From JAJYSO01 sp964586655 (GTDB taxonomy: Bacteria; Bacteroidota; Bacteroidia; Flavobacteriales; Flavobacteriaceae): DNA of 64,000 nucleotides. Below are positions 50,375 through 59,787 of this stretch, piece by piece. The position numbers were made by a program, and so were the translations under genes. Every line of letters begins with the position of its first letter. The stretch's first letter is position 1. The DNA lies in assembly GCA_964586655.1 (NCBI GenBank), contig CAZPGY010000003.1:1-64000 (forward strand). Direction: 5' to 3'. The notes beneath the pieces were generated by a model that saw only the letters and a list, made by a program, of their open reading frames with translations, had not been told where the DNA came from and did not search any database.

Positions 50375-52306
50375 ATGAAGAGAAATCTGCTTTTAATAGG
50401 GGGAATGATACTGTTGTTTATGGCAGGAGCGTGCCAGCAATCAGGGAATAAGAAAGGAGAAGACGGGAAATTTATAGGGGCACTACACCTTTCCAAAGCC
50501 CAGCCACAGCCCGGTGATGCTTTAAAATTGAGTTATCATCCCCAAGACTCGATGCTCGATAAGGCCGATTTTTCGAGTTACTATTATATCGTGATAGGAA
50601 AAGATATCTATGCCCATGACCTTAAGATGAAACCGGGAGACAGTTTGTGGAAAGCTTCGATAAATATCCCCGATTCGGCTACGGCCATAGGGTTTAATTT
50701 TAAGGAGAATGGCAAATCCATTACCAATAATAACAAGGGATTTGTTCAATATCTCTATACCGATAAAGGAGAAATAGTGCCGGGAAGCCGAGCCGGAGTA
50801 GCCTATTTTTACAAGGAATTTAAAGATGCCTTGGGACTGGAAATTGCTGTGGACAGTCTGCTTCAGATGATGCACAAAGATTTGAACGCTCACACAAAAA
50901 TAGCATCGGTTTGGCTGCAACCTTATACCGCGATGTTGCTCAATAAAAATAAGGAGAAAGGACAAGCTTTTGCAGAAACTCAACTCGATGCCTATGCCGA
51001 TCAGCAGGAGCTTTCTGCACAGGACTATCAAAACATATTGTATTTTCACAGTGTTTTAAAGCATCAATCTGTTTTGGATTCGATCAAAGGCGTGGCTATC
51101 GAAAAATATCCCAAGGGGAAATTGGCGCAACAGGAGTTTTTGGTAAAATTTAATGAGGCCCAAAGTTTAGCGGAGAAAAAGCAGCTCTTTGAAGCCTATC
51201 AAACGCAAATTGGGAAAGAAGGGCAATACCGAGATGCGATGCTCAACACCTTAGCGGGAAAAGCTTTGGCCCAAGATGATATCGCAAGTTTTAAAAAGTA
51301 TAAATCTCAAATTTCTCATCCTTGGGAGATTGCTTCGGCGTATAATAATTTGGCTTGGAAACTGGCTGAGCAAGACAGCAGCCGCTTGGCACTTGCGGCC
51401 GATTTGGCCCAAAAAGCAGTTGCTTTGATCGATCCCCAAACCGCTGCAGAAGAAAAGCTACCCGCCATTCCCGAAAGTCGAATGACTGCTGTTTTTGAAA
51501 ACGGATCGAGGAGCTATCGAGATACTTATGCTTTTGTTCTCACCAAACAAGGAAAGTTAAAAGAAGCCTTGCAACAACAAAAGCAAGCCTTGGGAACGGG
51601 AGAAAATCCGGAAATCAATGCGCGTTATATCCATTTGTTGATGGTCAATGAAAAGTATAAGCAAGCCGAAGAAAAAGCCGCTAAATTCATTAAGGAAGGG
51701 CAAGCTACAGCTTCTATAAAAGCGGATTTTAAAAAGGCTTATGTTAAAAACAACGGGTCGACAGAAGGGTTCGAACAGCGTTTGACCACTTTAGAAAAAC
51801 AAGCTCATGAAAAAGCGTTGGCCGAAATTAAAGAGATGCGATTTGTCAAAGAGCTTCCCGATTTTGAGCTCGTTGACAAGGAAGGCAATGTGGTGAGCCT
51901 GTCTGATTTTAAAGGCAAAACCGTGGTTCTCGATTTCTGGGCTACCTGGTGCGGGCCTTGCCTTGCCTCTTTCCCGGGAATGCAAACCGCAGTTGAATAT
52001 TATAAAGACAATCCTGAAGTGGAGATTTATTTTGTCAATACTTTTGAAAGGGGAGCCAAAGAAGCTCGACAAAAAAGAGTGGTGAATCTTATCGATAGAC
52101 ATGATTATTCTTTTGAAGTGTTGTATGATGTAGGAAAAAGCGGAGGGTTTCCTGTAGCTTCGGCTTTTGGCATTACCGGTATTCCCACCAAAATCATTAT
52201 CGGCCCCAAAGGGAAATGGCGTTTTACCAAAGTAGGTTTTGGTGGAAGTTCGACCAAGCTGTTTGAAGAACTCAAAATAATGGTCGAATTGGCCCAAAAA
52301 GGATGA
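50375..52306 (+). CDS. TlpA-like thiol-disulfide lipoprotein with long helical N-terminal region
   Basis: 643 residues. The lipoprotein signal ends MAGAC (Cys near residue 20). A beta-rich segment (about 30-140) and a helical, TPR-like region (about 150-490) follow. The C-terminal 140 residues are a TlpA/ResA-type thioredoxin domain: LPDFELVDKEGNVVSLSDFKGK, then FWATWCGPCLASFPG with the redox pair Cys526 and Cys529, and the cis-Pro in GIPTKII. It would reduce periplasmic disulfides, perhaps in cytochrome c maturation; a c-type cytochrome gene follows on the same strand. The frame opens at 50312, but ATG 50375 gives a clean lipoprotein signal. Confidence 0.85.
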   Translation: MKRNLLLIGGMILLFMAGACQQSGNKKGEDGKFIGALHLSKAQPQPGDALKLSYHPQDSMLDKADFSSYYYIVIGKDIYAHDLKMKPGDSLWKASINIPDSATAIGFNFKENGKSITNNNKGFVQYLYTDKGEIVPGSRAGVAYFYKEFKDALGLEIAVDSLLQMMHKDLNAHTKIASVWLQPYTAMLLNKNKEKGQAFAETQLDAYADQQELSAQDYQNILYFHSVLKHQSVLDSIKGVAIEKYPKGKLAQQEFLVKFNEAQSLAEKKQLFEAYQTQIGKEGQYRDAMLNTLAGKALAQDDIASFKKYKSQISHPWEIASAYNNLAWKLAEQDSSRLALAADLAQKAVALIDPQTAAEEKLPAIPESRMTAVFENGSRSYRDTYAFVLTKQGKLKEALQQQKQALGTGENPEINARYIHLLMVNEKYKQAEEKAAKFIKEGQATASIKADFKKAYVKNNGSTEGFEQRLTTLEKQAHEKALAEIKEMRFVKELPDFELVDKEGNVVSLSDFKGKTVVLDFWATWCGPCLASFPGMQTAVEYYKDNPEVEIYFVNTFERGAKEARQKRVVNLIDRHDYSFEVLYDVGKSGGFPVASAFGITGIPTKIIIGPKGKWRFTKVGFGGSSTKLFEELKIMVELAQKG

Positions 52307-52365
52307 AAAAGCCCCTTGCTTGTTAATTTAATTGCGTACAGGGTGGGCATAATGAAAAATTAAAC

Positions 52366-52373
52366 TAATTTTG
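52366..52373 (+). promoter_or_regulatory. -7 promoter element of the cytochrome c gene
   Basis: TAATTTTG, a perfect TAnnTTTG, 44 bases before ATG 52418. It indicates that the cytochrome gene can be transcribed apart from the upstream TlpA-like gene. Confidence 0.55.
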
Positions 52374-52417
52374 CATAACCTTAGTGAAGAAAACTGTTTT
52401 TGAGATTTTATAAACCT

Positions 52418-52954
52418 ATGATGATCATGAAAACCATTAAAAACCTTTTGCTTATTACTGTGTTGTTTGCATTGGTGTCCTGTCAAGGCCCTTATAATAA
52501 ACCTCCTAAGAAGCCTTTAAAAATCGGACTTCGGGCAAAGGTTCTTAAGGCCAATGCTGCGGCAGAAAAAGCGGCTCAACCCGAACAAAAAAGTATGGTT
52601 GATGTTGCAACGCTCGATAATAAAGGGGTAGGCCCCATTAAGAGCGTAGAAATTTCTGAAGAAATCAATTCAGAGATGGTGGCAGCCGGAAAAGAAACTT
52701 TCAATACCCTCTGTATTGCTTGCCATAAAATGGACAGTCGATTTGTGGGCCCTGCTTTGGGTCACGTAGTCGAATTGCGCTCTCCCGAGTGGATCATGAA
52801 TATGATCTTGGATCCGGCACAAATGCTTGCCGAAGATGAAGTGGCCAAGGCATTGTTGGAAGAATTTAAAGCGCCAATGGTAGATTTGGGACTCACCAAA
52901 GAACAAGCCCGTGAGATCTTGGAATACATGAGATCGTATAATAAAAATAATTAA
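52418..52954 (+). CDS. mono-heme c-type cytochrome lipoprotein
   Basis: About 178 residues. The lipoprotein signal ends in ALVSC, and a Lys/Pro-rich linker follows (KPPKKPLKIGLRAKVLK). The C-terminal 90 residues form a class I cytochrome c with the heme-binding CIACH near residue 99 and a candidate axial Met in APMVDLG. Three closely spaced starts are possible: ATG 52418, 52421 and 52427; the last gives the neatest signal (MKTIKNLLL). It would carry electrons in the periplasm, possibly to the oxidase at 22-26 kb. Convergent with xerD. Confidence 0.88.
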   Translation: MMIMKTIKNLLLITVLFALVSCQGPYNKPPKKPLKIGLRAKVLKANAAAEKAAQPEQKSMVDVATLDNKGVGPIKSVEISEEINSEMVAAGKETFNTLCIACHKMDSRFVGPALGHVVELRSPEWIMNMILDPAQMLAEDEVAKALLEEFKAPMVDLGLTKEQAREILEYMRSYNKNN

Positions 52955-52992
52955 TTTACATTCCCATTTATTGGTTTACCGCCTGATAGTTG

Positions 52993-53892
52993 TTATAATT
53001 TTCGAGGGTGATATTTTTCCATGACTTCTCGAAGATGGGAGTGATTGGCATGTACATATATTTCAGTCGTTGTGATGCTTTCATGGCCCAGCATTTGCTG
53101 AATAGAGCGTAAATCGGCGCCATTTTCTAAAAGATGAGTGGCAAAGGAATGCCGAAAAGTGTGTGGACTTATTTTTTTGTCAATCCCTGCTTTTTTAGCG
53201 AGCTGACGGGTAATGGTGAAAATCATGGCACGCGTTAAGGGGTTGCCACGTCGATTGAGGTATAAGATATCTTCCTGTCCCGCGGCTATTTTTTGATGTA
53301 TGCGAACGTCATCTTTATAAATGTTGATGTATTTTTGGGTGTATTCTCCAATAGGCACAAAACGCTGTTTATTCCCTTTCCCTGTGATTTTGATAAAGCC
53401 TTCTTCAAAAAATAAATCCGATAATTTTAGCGTAATAAGCTCGGAAACCCGTAAGCCGCAGCCGTAAAGAGTCTCGATAATGCTGCGATTGCGCTCGCCC
53501 TGGGGAGAAGTTAGGTCAACCGCATCAACCAGTTGATCAATTTCAGCAGTGGAGAGGGTGTCGGGAAGGCGTCGTCCTATTTTTGGAGACTCAATGAGTG
53601 CCATCGGATTGGAATCGCGATAATCTTCAAAAATTAAATACGCAAAAAAACTGCGCAAACCCGAAATAATTCTCGCCCGAGAACGCGGACTCAGAAACTT
53701 GGAAAGTTCATAGATGAATTGCCGTATTTCTTCTTCGGTAATCCGCTCGGGAGTGGGTTGAGGATCATAGTCGGCCAGAAAATTTACAAGTTTGCGCACA
53801 TCCAAACTGTAATTCTCAATCGAATGAGCCGATAATCCTCGCTCGATACGCAAGTAATTTTGATAGTCTTTTAAAGCATTTTCCCAAGTCAT
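52993..53892 (-). CDS. xerD: tyrosine recombinase XerD
   Basis: 299 residues, typical length. The N-terminal SAM-like DNA-binding domain (about 1-90) is followed by the catalytic domain with Arg in YGCGLRVSELITL, Lys in GKGNKQRFVPI, His-x-x-Arg in SPHTFRHSFATHLL, His in LGHESITTTEIYVH, and the nucleophilic Tyr in that last segment. With XerC it resolves chromosome dimers at dif. It could be either XerC or XerD by motif alone; no phage or integron neighbours suggest a mobile integrase. Single gene on the minus strand. Confidence 0.92.
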   Translation of the reverse strand: MTWENALKDYQNYLRIERGLSAHSIENYSLDVRKLVNFLADYDPQPTPERITEEEIRQFIYELSKFLSPRSRARIISGLRSFFAYLIFEDYRDSNPMALIESPKIGRRLPDTLSTAEIDQLVDAVDLTSPQGERNRSIIETLYGCGLRVSELITLKLSDLFFEEGFIKITGKGNKQRFVPIGEYTQKYINIYKDDVRIHQKIAAGQEDILYLNRRGNPLTRAMIFTITRQLAKKAGIDKKISPHTFRHSFATHLLENGADLRSIQQMLGHESITTTEIYVHANHSHLREVMEKYHPRKL

Positions 53893-54044
53893 TAAAGTGG
53901 GGTTTTGACAAGCCCAATTTAAGGAAAAAAGAAGTATCCTTGCCGTATTGGCCGGTAAAATCCTCTCCTCATTATAACATTAATTTAATATAATTGACAT
54001 TTTAATTATTTATTTTAGTCGGTATGTAACTTAAAACCAGTCTT

Positions 54045-55121
54045 ATGGCATTTGTTACCCTCGGGAAAGCTTCGCTCAAGCACAACTATCAATTCCTTGA
54101 TAAGCTTTTTACGAGTCATGACATAGAATGGGCACCCGTGGCCAAAATGTTGTGTGGCAATAAAGTTTTTTTAGACTATTTGCTCACCTTGGGCGATAAA
54201 CAAATTTGCGATGCTCGGTTGACCCATCTGCGGGCATTAAAAGAATTAGATTCAAATATAGAAACCATCTATATCAAACCACCCGCCAAAAAGAGTATTG
54301 CAGAAGTAGTAAAATATGCCGATGTCAGTTTTAATACTGAATTTATGACCATACAATGGTTGTCTGAGGAGGCCGAACGGCAGGATAAAGTTCATCGCAT
54401 CATCATTATGATCGAGCTCGGTGACTTGCGCGAGGGAATCATGGGAGAATCTTTGATGTCGTTTTATCGGAAGGTTTTTGAATTGCCCAATATTGAAGTT
54501 TCCGGTATAGGCGCCAACCTGAATTGCCTGAGCGGTATTATGCCCAGTAAAGATAAACTGATTCAGCTCAGTTTGTACGCCCAGCTTATTGAAGCTAAAT
54601 TTGGACGAAAAATAAAAAGCATCTCCGGAGGCTCTTCCGTTATGGTGCCCTTGTTACAAAAAGGATTTGTGCCCAAAGGGATCAATCATTTTAGGGTAGG
54701 AGAGACCTTATTTTTTGGTAAGAACCTCTTTGACGACTCAACCATAGAAGGAATGCGAGACGATGTGTTTATGTTGCATTCCCAGATCATTGAAATCACC
54801 GAAAAGCCGGTTACACCTTACGGAAGAATTCAAGAAAATCCTTCGGGAGAAAGTGCTGATATTGACGATGAGGAATTTGGAAGCACCCATAAGCGAGCAA
54901 TCTTAGATATTGGCCTGCTCGATGTGTCTAAAATTGATTTTCTGACCCCGGTTGAGAAAAATATCGAATTTATCGGAGCCAGCTCTGATATGTTGGTTGT
55001 CGATGTCAGTCAAACCATAAAGGATCACCAAGTGGGCGATGTGGTTAGTTTTAAAATGAGCTATATGGGCGCGCTGCGGGTGATGAATTCTCGATATATC
55101 AAAAAACGCCTGGTCGATTAA
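54045..55121 (+). CDS. alanine/ornithine racemase-family PLP enzyme
   Basis: 358 residues. The N-terminal TIM-barrel of the alanine racemase type has the PLP lysine at Lys34 in WAPVAKMLCGN. Other family landmarks are MIELGDLREGIMGESL, the GANLNCLSGI segment and SISGGSSVMVPLL for phosphate binding, with a small beta domain after residue 235. It differs from housekeeping alanine racemase and matches the alanine/ornithine racemase group found with ornithine metabolism. The substrate is uncertain. It is transcribed alone and convergent with the DUF2797 gene (5-base gap). Confidence 0.85.
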   Translation: MAFVTLGKASLKHNYQFLDKLFTSHDIEWAPVAKMLCGNKVFLDYLLTLGDKQICDARLTHLRALKELDSNIETIYIKPPAKKSIAEVVKYADVSFNTEFMTIQWLSEEAERQDKVHRIIIMIELGDLREGIMGESLMSFYRKVFELPNIEVSGIGANLNCLSGIMPSKDKLIQLSLYAQLIEAKFGRKIKSISGGSSVMVPLLQKGFVPKGINHFRVGETLFFGKNLFDDSTIEGMRDDVFMLHSQIIEITEKPVTPYGRIQENPSGESADIDDEEFGSTHKRAILDIGLLDVSKIDFLTPVEKNIEFIGASSDMLVVDVSQTIKDHQVGDVVSFKMSYMGALRVMNSRYIKKRLVD

Positions 55122-55126
55122 TAACT

Positions 55127-55924
55127 TTAGGGGTGCACTCCCAGTTCAATGACATAACCACTATTATTGCGGATATTGAGTACCTGCTGGTCTTCAAAGA
55201 TCAGGTATTGCCCTTTGATGCCTTTCAAAACTCCGGAATAATCGGCTTTCTTTTTAAAGTGAAAGGACTTTACTTTTTTGGGGTATTGCAATACCGGAAA
55301 TTGAATCTTGGTTTGGGGGGCTTGGTCTAAGAAATAGTCTTGGACTTCTTCCGGAACATATTTTTTTAAATCTTCCCGTACTTTTTTAAGCGCAATGTCT
55401 TTGCTTTTGTTTTTCAGCATATTACGCCAATTGGTTTTGTCAGATACGTGAGATTTTAAGGCCACTTCAGCCACCCCGGCCAAATAGCGATTAGGCACCT
55501 CTAAAATGGGAAGCGCTTCATGTGCGCCTTGGTCAATCCAGCGGGTGGGGACTTGTGTTTTGCGCGTAATTCCCACTTTTACATTGCTCGAATTGGCCAA
55601 GTAAACAATATGCGGTTGCAGCTGCACCTTTTTTTCAAAATCCAGATCTCGATCCTCTTGGTTTAAATGGGCGGTGCTGAGCTCAGGTTTCATAATCCAT
55701 TCCCCGGCCATTGGAGATTTATAAAAACAATCATAACAAAAGCCCTGTCTAAAAATACGTTTGTCCTGACCACAGTTGAGGCATTGATATCCCTTGAATT
55801 TTAAATGAATTTTTTTGTCCAGTAACTGATTGACATGAATGATTTCACGGGGGAAATTTATATAGTATTGTACCTCCTCGGTCAGTTCGGTTCGCATTTT
55901 CTTTAGCACGCCTTCAAAGAGCAT
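55127..55924 (-). CDS. DUF2797 protein
   Basis: 265 residues, cytoplasmic. The N-terminal third holds a zinc-finger-like CLNCGQDKRIFRQGFCYDCF, with two CxxC pairs. The central part contains VYLANSSNVKVGITRKTQVPTRW, which recalls the strand-helix of GIY-YIG nucleases, as in other DUF2797 proteins. The function of the family is unknown; nucleic-acid binding is a reasonable guess. A second start at Met10 (MRTELTEEVQ, 55897) is possible. It is divergent from the GH3 gene. Confidence 0.82.
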   Translation of the reverse strand: MLFEGVLKKMRTELTEEVQYYINFPREIIHVNQLLDKKIHLKFKGYQCLNCGQDKRIFRQGFCYDCFYKSPMAGEWIMKPELSTAHLNQEDRDLDFEKKVQLQPHIVYLANSSNVKVGITRKTQVPTRWIDQGAHEALPILEVPNRYLAGVAEVALKSHVSDKTNWRNMLKNKSKDIALKKVREDLKKYVPEEVQDYFLDQAPQTKIQFPVLQYPKKVKSFHFKKKADYSGVLKGIKGQYLIFEDQQVLNIRNNSGYVIELGVHP

Positions 55925-56013
55925 AGTTTGTGAAATTTTGGGTAAAACCTTTTAAAAATGTATTTTTGGAGTTAATTTTAGCTCCTTAATTCTCGCCCTA
56001 AATATACAGCTTA

Positions 56014-57534
56014 ATGACGAATTCCATAGTCAATAATATTGCAACTTGGTTTTTAAAAAAACGATTGCACCAGATGGAGCTTTTTTTAAAGTATCCCAAT
56101 GAAGTGCAATTGGAGTTGCTGCACCAGCTTGTTGAAAAAGCCAAAAACACGGAAGTAGGGAAGCGTTACGACTTTAAATCCATCAATTCTTATCGGGATT
56201 TTTCGGAACGTATTCCGGTTCAAACTTACGAAGAAATTTATGAAGATATCGAGCGCTGTAGAAAAGGCGAACGGAATATTTTTTGGCCTAAACCCATTAA
56301 GTGGTTTGCCAAATCCAGCGGTACCACCAATGCCAAGAGCAAATTTATTCCGGTGAGTGAAGACTCTCTTGAGGATTGTCATTATGCGGGAAGCAAGGAT
56401 TTGCTGTGTTTATATTTCAACAATAATCCAAATTCGCAGCTGTTTACCGGAAAGAGTTTGCGCTTGGGCGGAAGTAAGGAAAACTATTTTGAACACGGTA
56501 CCATTCACGGCGATCTGTCTTCTATTTTGATTGATAATATGCCGTTTTGGGCTCGGTTTAGCAGTACGCCCAACAATCAAGTTTCCCTGATGGCAGACTG
56601 GGAAGAAAAAATAACGGCCATCATCGAAAATTCTGTTCAGGAAGATGTAACCAGTTTGGCTGGTGTTCCTTCTTGGATGCTTACCTTGATGAATGAGGTG
56701 CTCAAAGCGACGGATAAGGAAAATCTACTGCAAATATGGCCCGATTTGGAGGTGTATTTTCACGGTGGGGTAAACTTTGAACCTTATGTGGCGCAGTTTA
56801 AAAAAATGATTCCTTCAGATGATTTTAGATATTATGAGGTGTACAATGCTTCGGAAGGCTTTTTTGCAGTTCAGGATCAAAACGACAGTAAAGAGTTGTT
56901 GCTGATGTTGGACTACGGAATTTTTTATGAATTTATTCCCATGGATACCTATGGTAGTGAGGCAGAGCAAGTAATCCCTTTAAGTGAAGTTGAACTCGGT
57001 AAGAATTATGCCGTTATCATCACTACCAACTCGGGATTGTGGCGATATAAAGTGGGGGATACGGTTCGTTTTACTTCCATTTCTCCTTATCGCATTAAGG
57101 TTACCGGTCGCACCAAAAGTTTTATCAATACATTTGGCGAAGAAGTGATTGTAGAGAACGCAGAGCAAGCCCTGAAGAAAGCCACCAACCTCACCCATTC
57201 TGAGATCGTAAATTATACCGCAGGGCCCATTTTTATGAAGGACAGGGAAAAGGGAGCCCATGAGTGGCTTATTGAATTTAAAACGCCGCCTCGCGATATA
57301 GAACTGTTTCGAGATTGTTTGGATAAAAGCATACAAGAGCTCAACAGCGACTATCACGCCAAGCGCAAAAACAATATGACCCTAAACAAGTTGAAAATCA
57401 ATGTAGCCAAACCCAACTTGTTTTATACGTGGTCCAAAAAACAGGACAAGCTCGGCGGACAACACAAAATTCCGAGACTGGCCAACAATCGTCAATATAT
57501 TGATGAACTTTTGGCGTTAAATGAAAATTTGTAG
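56014..57534 (+). CDS. GH3-family acyl-acid amido synthetase-like protein
   Basis: 506 residues, a full-length member of the GH3 branch of the adenylate-forming superfamily. The ATP-binding motif I is SSGTTNAKSKFIPVS near residue 100. YEVYNASEGFFAVQD is motif II, and YRIKVTGRTKSFINTFGEEV near 370 is the hinge and C-terminal motif. Plant GH3 enzymes join amino acids to jasmonate or auxin; the bacterial substrates are unknown. No signal peptide. It is followed 54 bases later by a polyprenyl synthase gene, perhaps under its own promoter. Confidence 0.9.
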   Translation: MTNSIVNNIATWFLKKRLHQMELFLKYPNEVQLELLHQLVEKAKNTEVGKRYDFKSINSYRDFSERIPVQTYEEIYEDIERCRKGERNIFWPKPIKWFAKSSGTTNAKSKFIPVSEDSLEDCHYAGSKDLLCLYFNNNPNSQLFTGKSLRLGGSKENYFEHGTIHGDLSSILIDNMPFWARFSSTPNNQVSLMADWEEKITAIIENSVQEDVTSLAGVPSWMLTLMNEVLKATDKENLLQIWPDLEVYFHGGVNFEPYVAQFKKMIPSDDFRYYEVYNASEGFFAVQDQNDSKELLLMLDYGIFYEFIPMDTYGSEAEQVIPLSEVELGKNYAVIITTNSGLWRYKVGDTVRFTSISPYRIKVTGRTKSFINTFGEEVIVENAEQALKKATNLTHSEIVNYTAGPIFMKDREKGAHEWLIEFKTPPRDIELFRDCLDKSIQELNSDYHAKRKNNMTLNKLKINVAKPNLFYTWSKKQDKLGGQHKIPRLANNRQYIDELLALNENL

Positions 57535-57574
57535 AGCTCGTGAAGCGCTTCTGCTCTTTCCCAATGCTTTTGCT

Positions 57575-57582
57575 TATCTTCG
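57575..57582 (+). promoter_or_regulatory. near-consensus -7 box abutting the polyprenyl synthase start
   Basis: TATCTTCG differs from TAnnTTTG at one base. It ends 6 bases before the GTG start at 57589, another near-leaderless arrangement. Confidence 0.4.
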
Positions 57583-57588
57583 CATGCT

Positions 57589-58566
57589 GTGAAACCTATC
57601 GCACAAATAAAAGAACCCATTGCGTTTGAGATGGAACTTTTTGAGAAAAAGTTCAGGTTATCGATGTCTACAAAGGTGGCTTTACTCAATCGCATTACCC
57701 ATTATGTAGTAAATCGCAAGGGGAAACAAATGCGACCCATGTTTGTTTTTTTGGTTGCAAAGATGGTTTCAGGAGGCGAGGTCAAAGATCGCACTTATCG
57801 CGGAGCGTCTGTAATTGAATTGATACACACCGCCACTTTGGTGCATGATGACGTGGTGGACGACAGCAACAAACGACGCGGTTTTTTTTCGGTCAATGCC
57901 CTATGGAAAAATAAAATTGCTGTGTTGGTGGGCGATTATCTGTTGTCTAAAGGTTTGCTCTTGTCTATTGACAATAGTGATTTTGACTTGCTTCGGATAA
58001 TTTCGGTGGCCGTGCGCGAAATGAGTGAAGGCGAGCTCTTGCAAATTGAGAAAGCCCGTCAACTCGATATTACCGAAGCAGTTTATTATGAAGTGATTCG
58101 TAAGAAAACGGCCACCTTGATTGCTGCTTGTTGCAGTATGGGCGCTGCTTCGGTCAAACCCGACTCCAAAGATGTAGAAACCATGCGTAAGTTTGGGGAG
58201 TTGATCGGCATGGCTTTTCAAATTAAAGATGATTTATTTGATTATGGAGCCGAGAAAATCGGAAAGCCTACCGGAATCGATATCAAAGAACGAAAAATGA
58301 CGCTGCCCCTGATTTATACCCTGAACAACTGCTCTAAAAAAGAACGCCGATGGTTGATTAATTCGGTTAAAAACCACCATAAAAATAAGAAAAGGGTGCG
58401 AGAAATTATTCAGTTTGTCAAAGATTCTGGCGGTTTGGATTATGCAGTGAAACAGATGAAAAGCTTTCAGCAACAAGCGTTTGAGGTGTTGGCGCCCTAT
58501 CCGGATTCGGCCTATAAAGAGTCGTTGAAGTTTATGATGGAATACGTCATCGACCGCAAAAAATGA
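57589..58566 (+). CDS. ispB: long-chain polyprenyl diphosphate synthase
   Basis: 325 residues. The two Asp-rich motifs are HDDVVDDSNKRRG (near 84, DDxxD) and QIKDDLFDYG (near 212). The N-terminal VNRKGKQMRPMFVFLVAKM is the usual product-length region. It makes the polyprenyl chain, most likely for menaquinone here, since menB is present and respiration in this group uses menaquinone. The start is GTG 57589; the family-typical PIAQIKEPIAFEMELFEKKF follows directly, so the first in-frame ATG (Met16, 57631) would be too far in. Confidence 0.93.
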   Translation: MKPIAQIKEPIAFEMELFEKKFRLSMSTKVALLNRITHYVVNRKGKQMRPMFVFLVAKMVSGGEVKDRTYRGASVIELIHTATLVHDDVVDDSNKRRGFFSVNALWKNKIAVLVGDYLLSKGLLLSIDNSDFDLLRIISVAVREMSEGELLQIEKARQLDITEAVYYEVIRKKTATLIAACCSMGAASVKPDSKDVETMRKFGELIGMAFQIKDDLFDYGAEKIGKPTGIDIKERKMTLPLIYTLNNCSKKERRWLINSVKNHHKNKKRVREIIQFVKDSGGLDYAVKQMKSFQQQAFEVLAPYPDSAYKESLKFMMEYVIDRKK

Positions 58567-58672
58567 GACAAACAGGCGATTGATTAATGAGATGTGTTTT
58601 AATTTTTTTACATTATTTTTGAATCCTTAAGGCAATTCATATCTGATAACGGTATAAAAAACAGGCTGATTA

Positions 58673-59728
58673 ATGGCAAACAGAAAAATAAATAACATCA
58701 GGAGGAAGCTGATGCGCGGGATAACCAAGGGGTTAGGGAAAGCTAAATCTGCAGAGCAATTGACGCCTGAAAATGCAGAAGTCAAAAATATTTTGGTCTC
58801 TCGCCCCAATCATCGACTCGGAAACTTGTTGATGATTACCCCTTTGCTGCAGGAATTGCAAACCACCTTTCCGGAGGCTAAAGTTGATTTGTTTGTCAAA
58901 GGCGGATTGCCTTTGGTTTTGTTTAAGCGCTTTAAAAATGTAGACACCATTATTAGCCTGCCCAAAGAACATTTTAAGCAGTTGGGAAGCTATATAATCA
59001 GCTGGTTTAAACTCAAACGAAAGAAATATGACTTGGTCATCAATGTGGTAGAAGGCTCTTCTTCAGGAAGGCTTTCCACCAGTTTGGCCCGTGGAACATT
59101 TAAAATAGGGGAGGAAGAGGCCGATCATCAACATAGGAGTAAGGATTATAAGCACATGGCTAAGAATGCGGTGTACAGGTTGCGAGAATATATGACCGAA
59201 GGCGGGTTTCCGGAAGTGCACCGACCCGTTCCTTCTTTAAGCCTGATGCTGAATGCGCAGGAAATGGGGCAAAGCAAAACGGTATTGAACAAAATTGTTT
59301 CAGATGCCACGGCAAAAACGATTGGGATTTTCACTTATGCAACCGGCGGTAAACGTCACTCCAAAGCATGGTGGATTTCTTTTTATAACAGCTTACAAAA
59401 GCAATTTCCCTCCTATAATATTGTGGAGATTCTACCCAAAGAGAATGTTTCTCAGATCGATTTTAAAGCCCCTACTTATTACAGTCGTGATATTCGCGAA
59501 ATCTGTGCTTTTATAGCCAATACCGAAATCTTTATCGGTGCTGACAGCGGAATGATGCATCTGGCAGTGGCTTCAAAAACCCCGGTAATCGGATTGTTTT
59601 CGGTGACAGATGCCGGTAAATATGAACCTTACGGCTCGGGAAGTATGGCGGTAAATACCAAAGCCGTCTCCCAAGCAGAAATCATACAAAAAGCGAAGGA
59701 GATATTGAGAGAATCTCATAACGCATAA
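58673..59728 (+). CDS. glycosyltransferase family 9 (heptosyltransferase-like)
   Basis: 351 residues. The GT9 two-Rossmann fold: N-terminal ILVSRPNHRLGNLLMITPLLQELQ and C-terminal TEIFIGADSGMMHLAVASKTPVIGLFS, which binds the ADP-sugar. A basic N-terminal tail (residues 1-40) may contact the membrane. Heptosyltransferases of this group add ADP-heptose to the LPS core. Only this one sugar-transfer gene is present, so it may act on another acceptor. A bidirectional terminator hairpin directly follows. Confidence 0.88.
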   Translation: MANRKINNIRRKLMRGITKGLGKAKSAEQLTPENAEVKNILVSRPNHRLGNLLMITPLLQELQTTFPEAKVDLFVKGGLPLVLFKRFKNVDTIISLPKEHFKQLGSYIISWFKLKRKKYDLVINVVEGSSSGRLSTSLARGTFKIGEEEADHQHRSKDYKHMAKNAVYRLREYMTEGGFPEVHRPVPSLSLMLNAQEMGQSKTVLNKIVSDATAKTIGIFTYATGGKRHSKAWWISFYNSLQKQFPSYNIVEILPKENVSQIDFKAPTYYSRDIREICAFIANTEIFIGADSGMMHLAVASKTPVIGLFSVTDAGKYEPYGSGSMAVNTKAVSQAEIIQKAKEILRESHNA

Positions 59729-59731
59729 AAT

Positions 59732-59767
59732 AAAAAAGGAGCAACATCCGTGATGCTACTCCTTTTT
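59732..59767. terminator. bidirectional terminator between the GT9 gene and ytxH
   Basis: AAAAAAGGAG (59732-59741) and CTCCTTTTT (59759-59767) close an imperfect hairpin with CATC/GATG in the inner stem. A-tract on one side and T-tract on the other suit termination from both convergent genes. Confidence 0.82.
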
Positions 59768-59787
59768 GAGGATAAGGAAAATTTGGA

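Noticed and set aside
52993..53892. xerD as a mobile-element integrase next to the repeat-bounded segment.
   Set aside because: Its length and motifs match housekeeping XerC/XerD, and it is 2.9 kb away from the repeats with ordinary genes in between.
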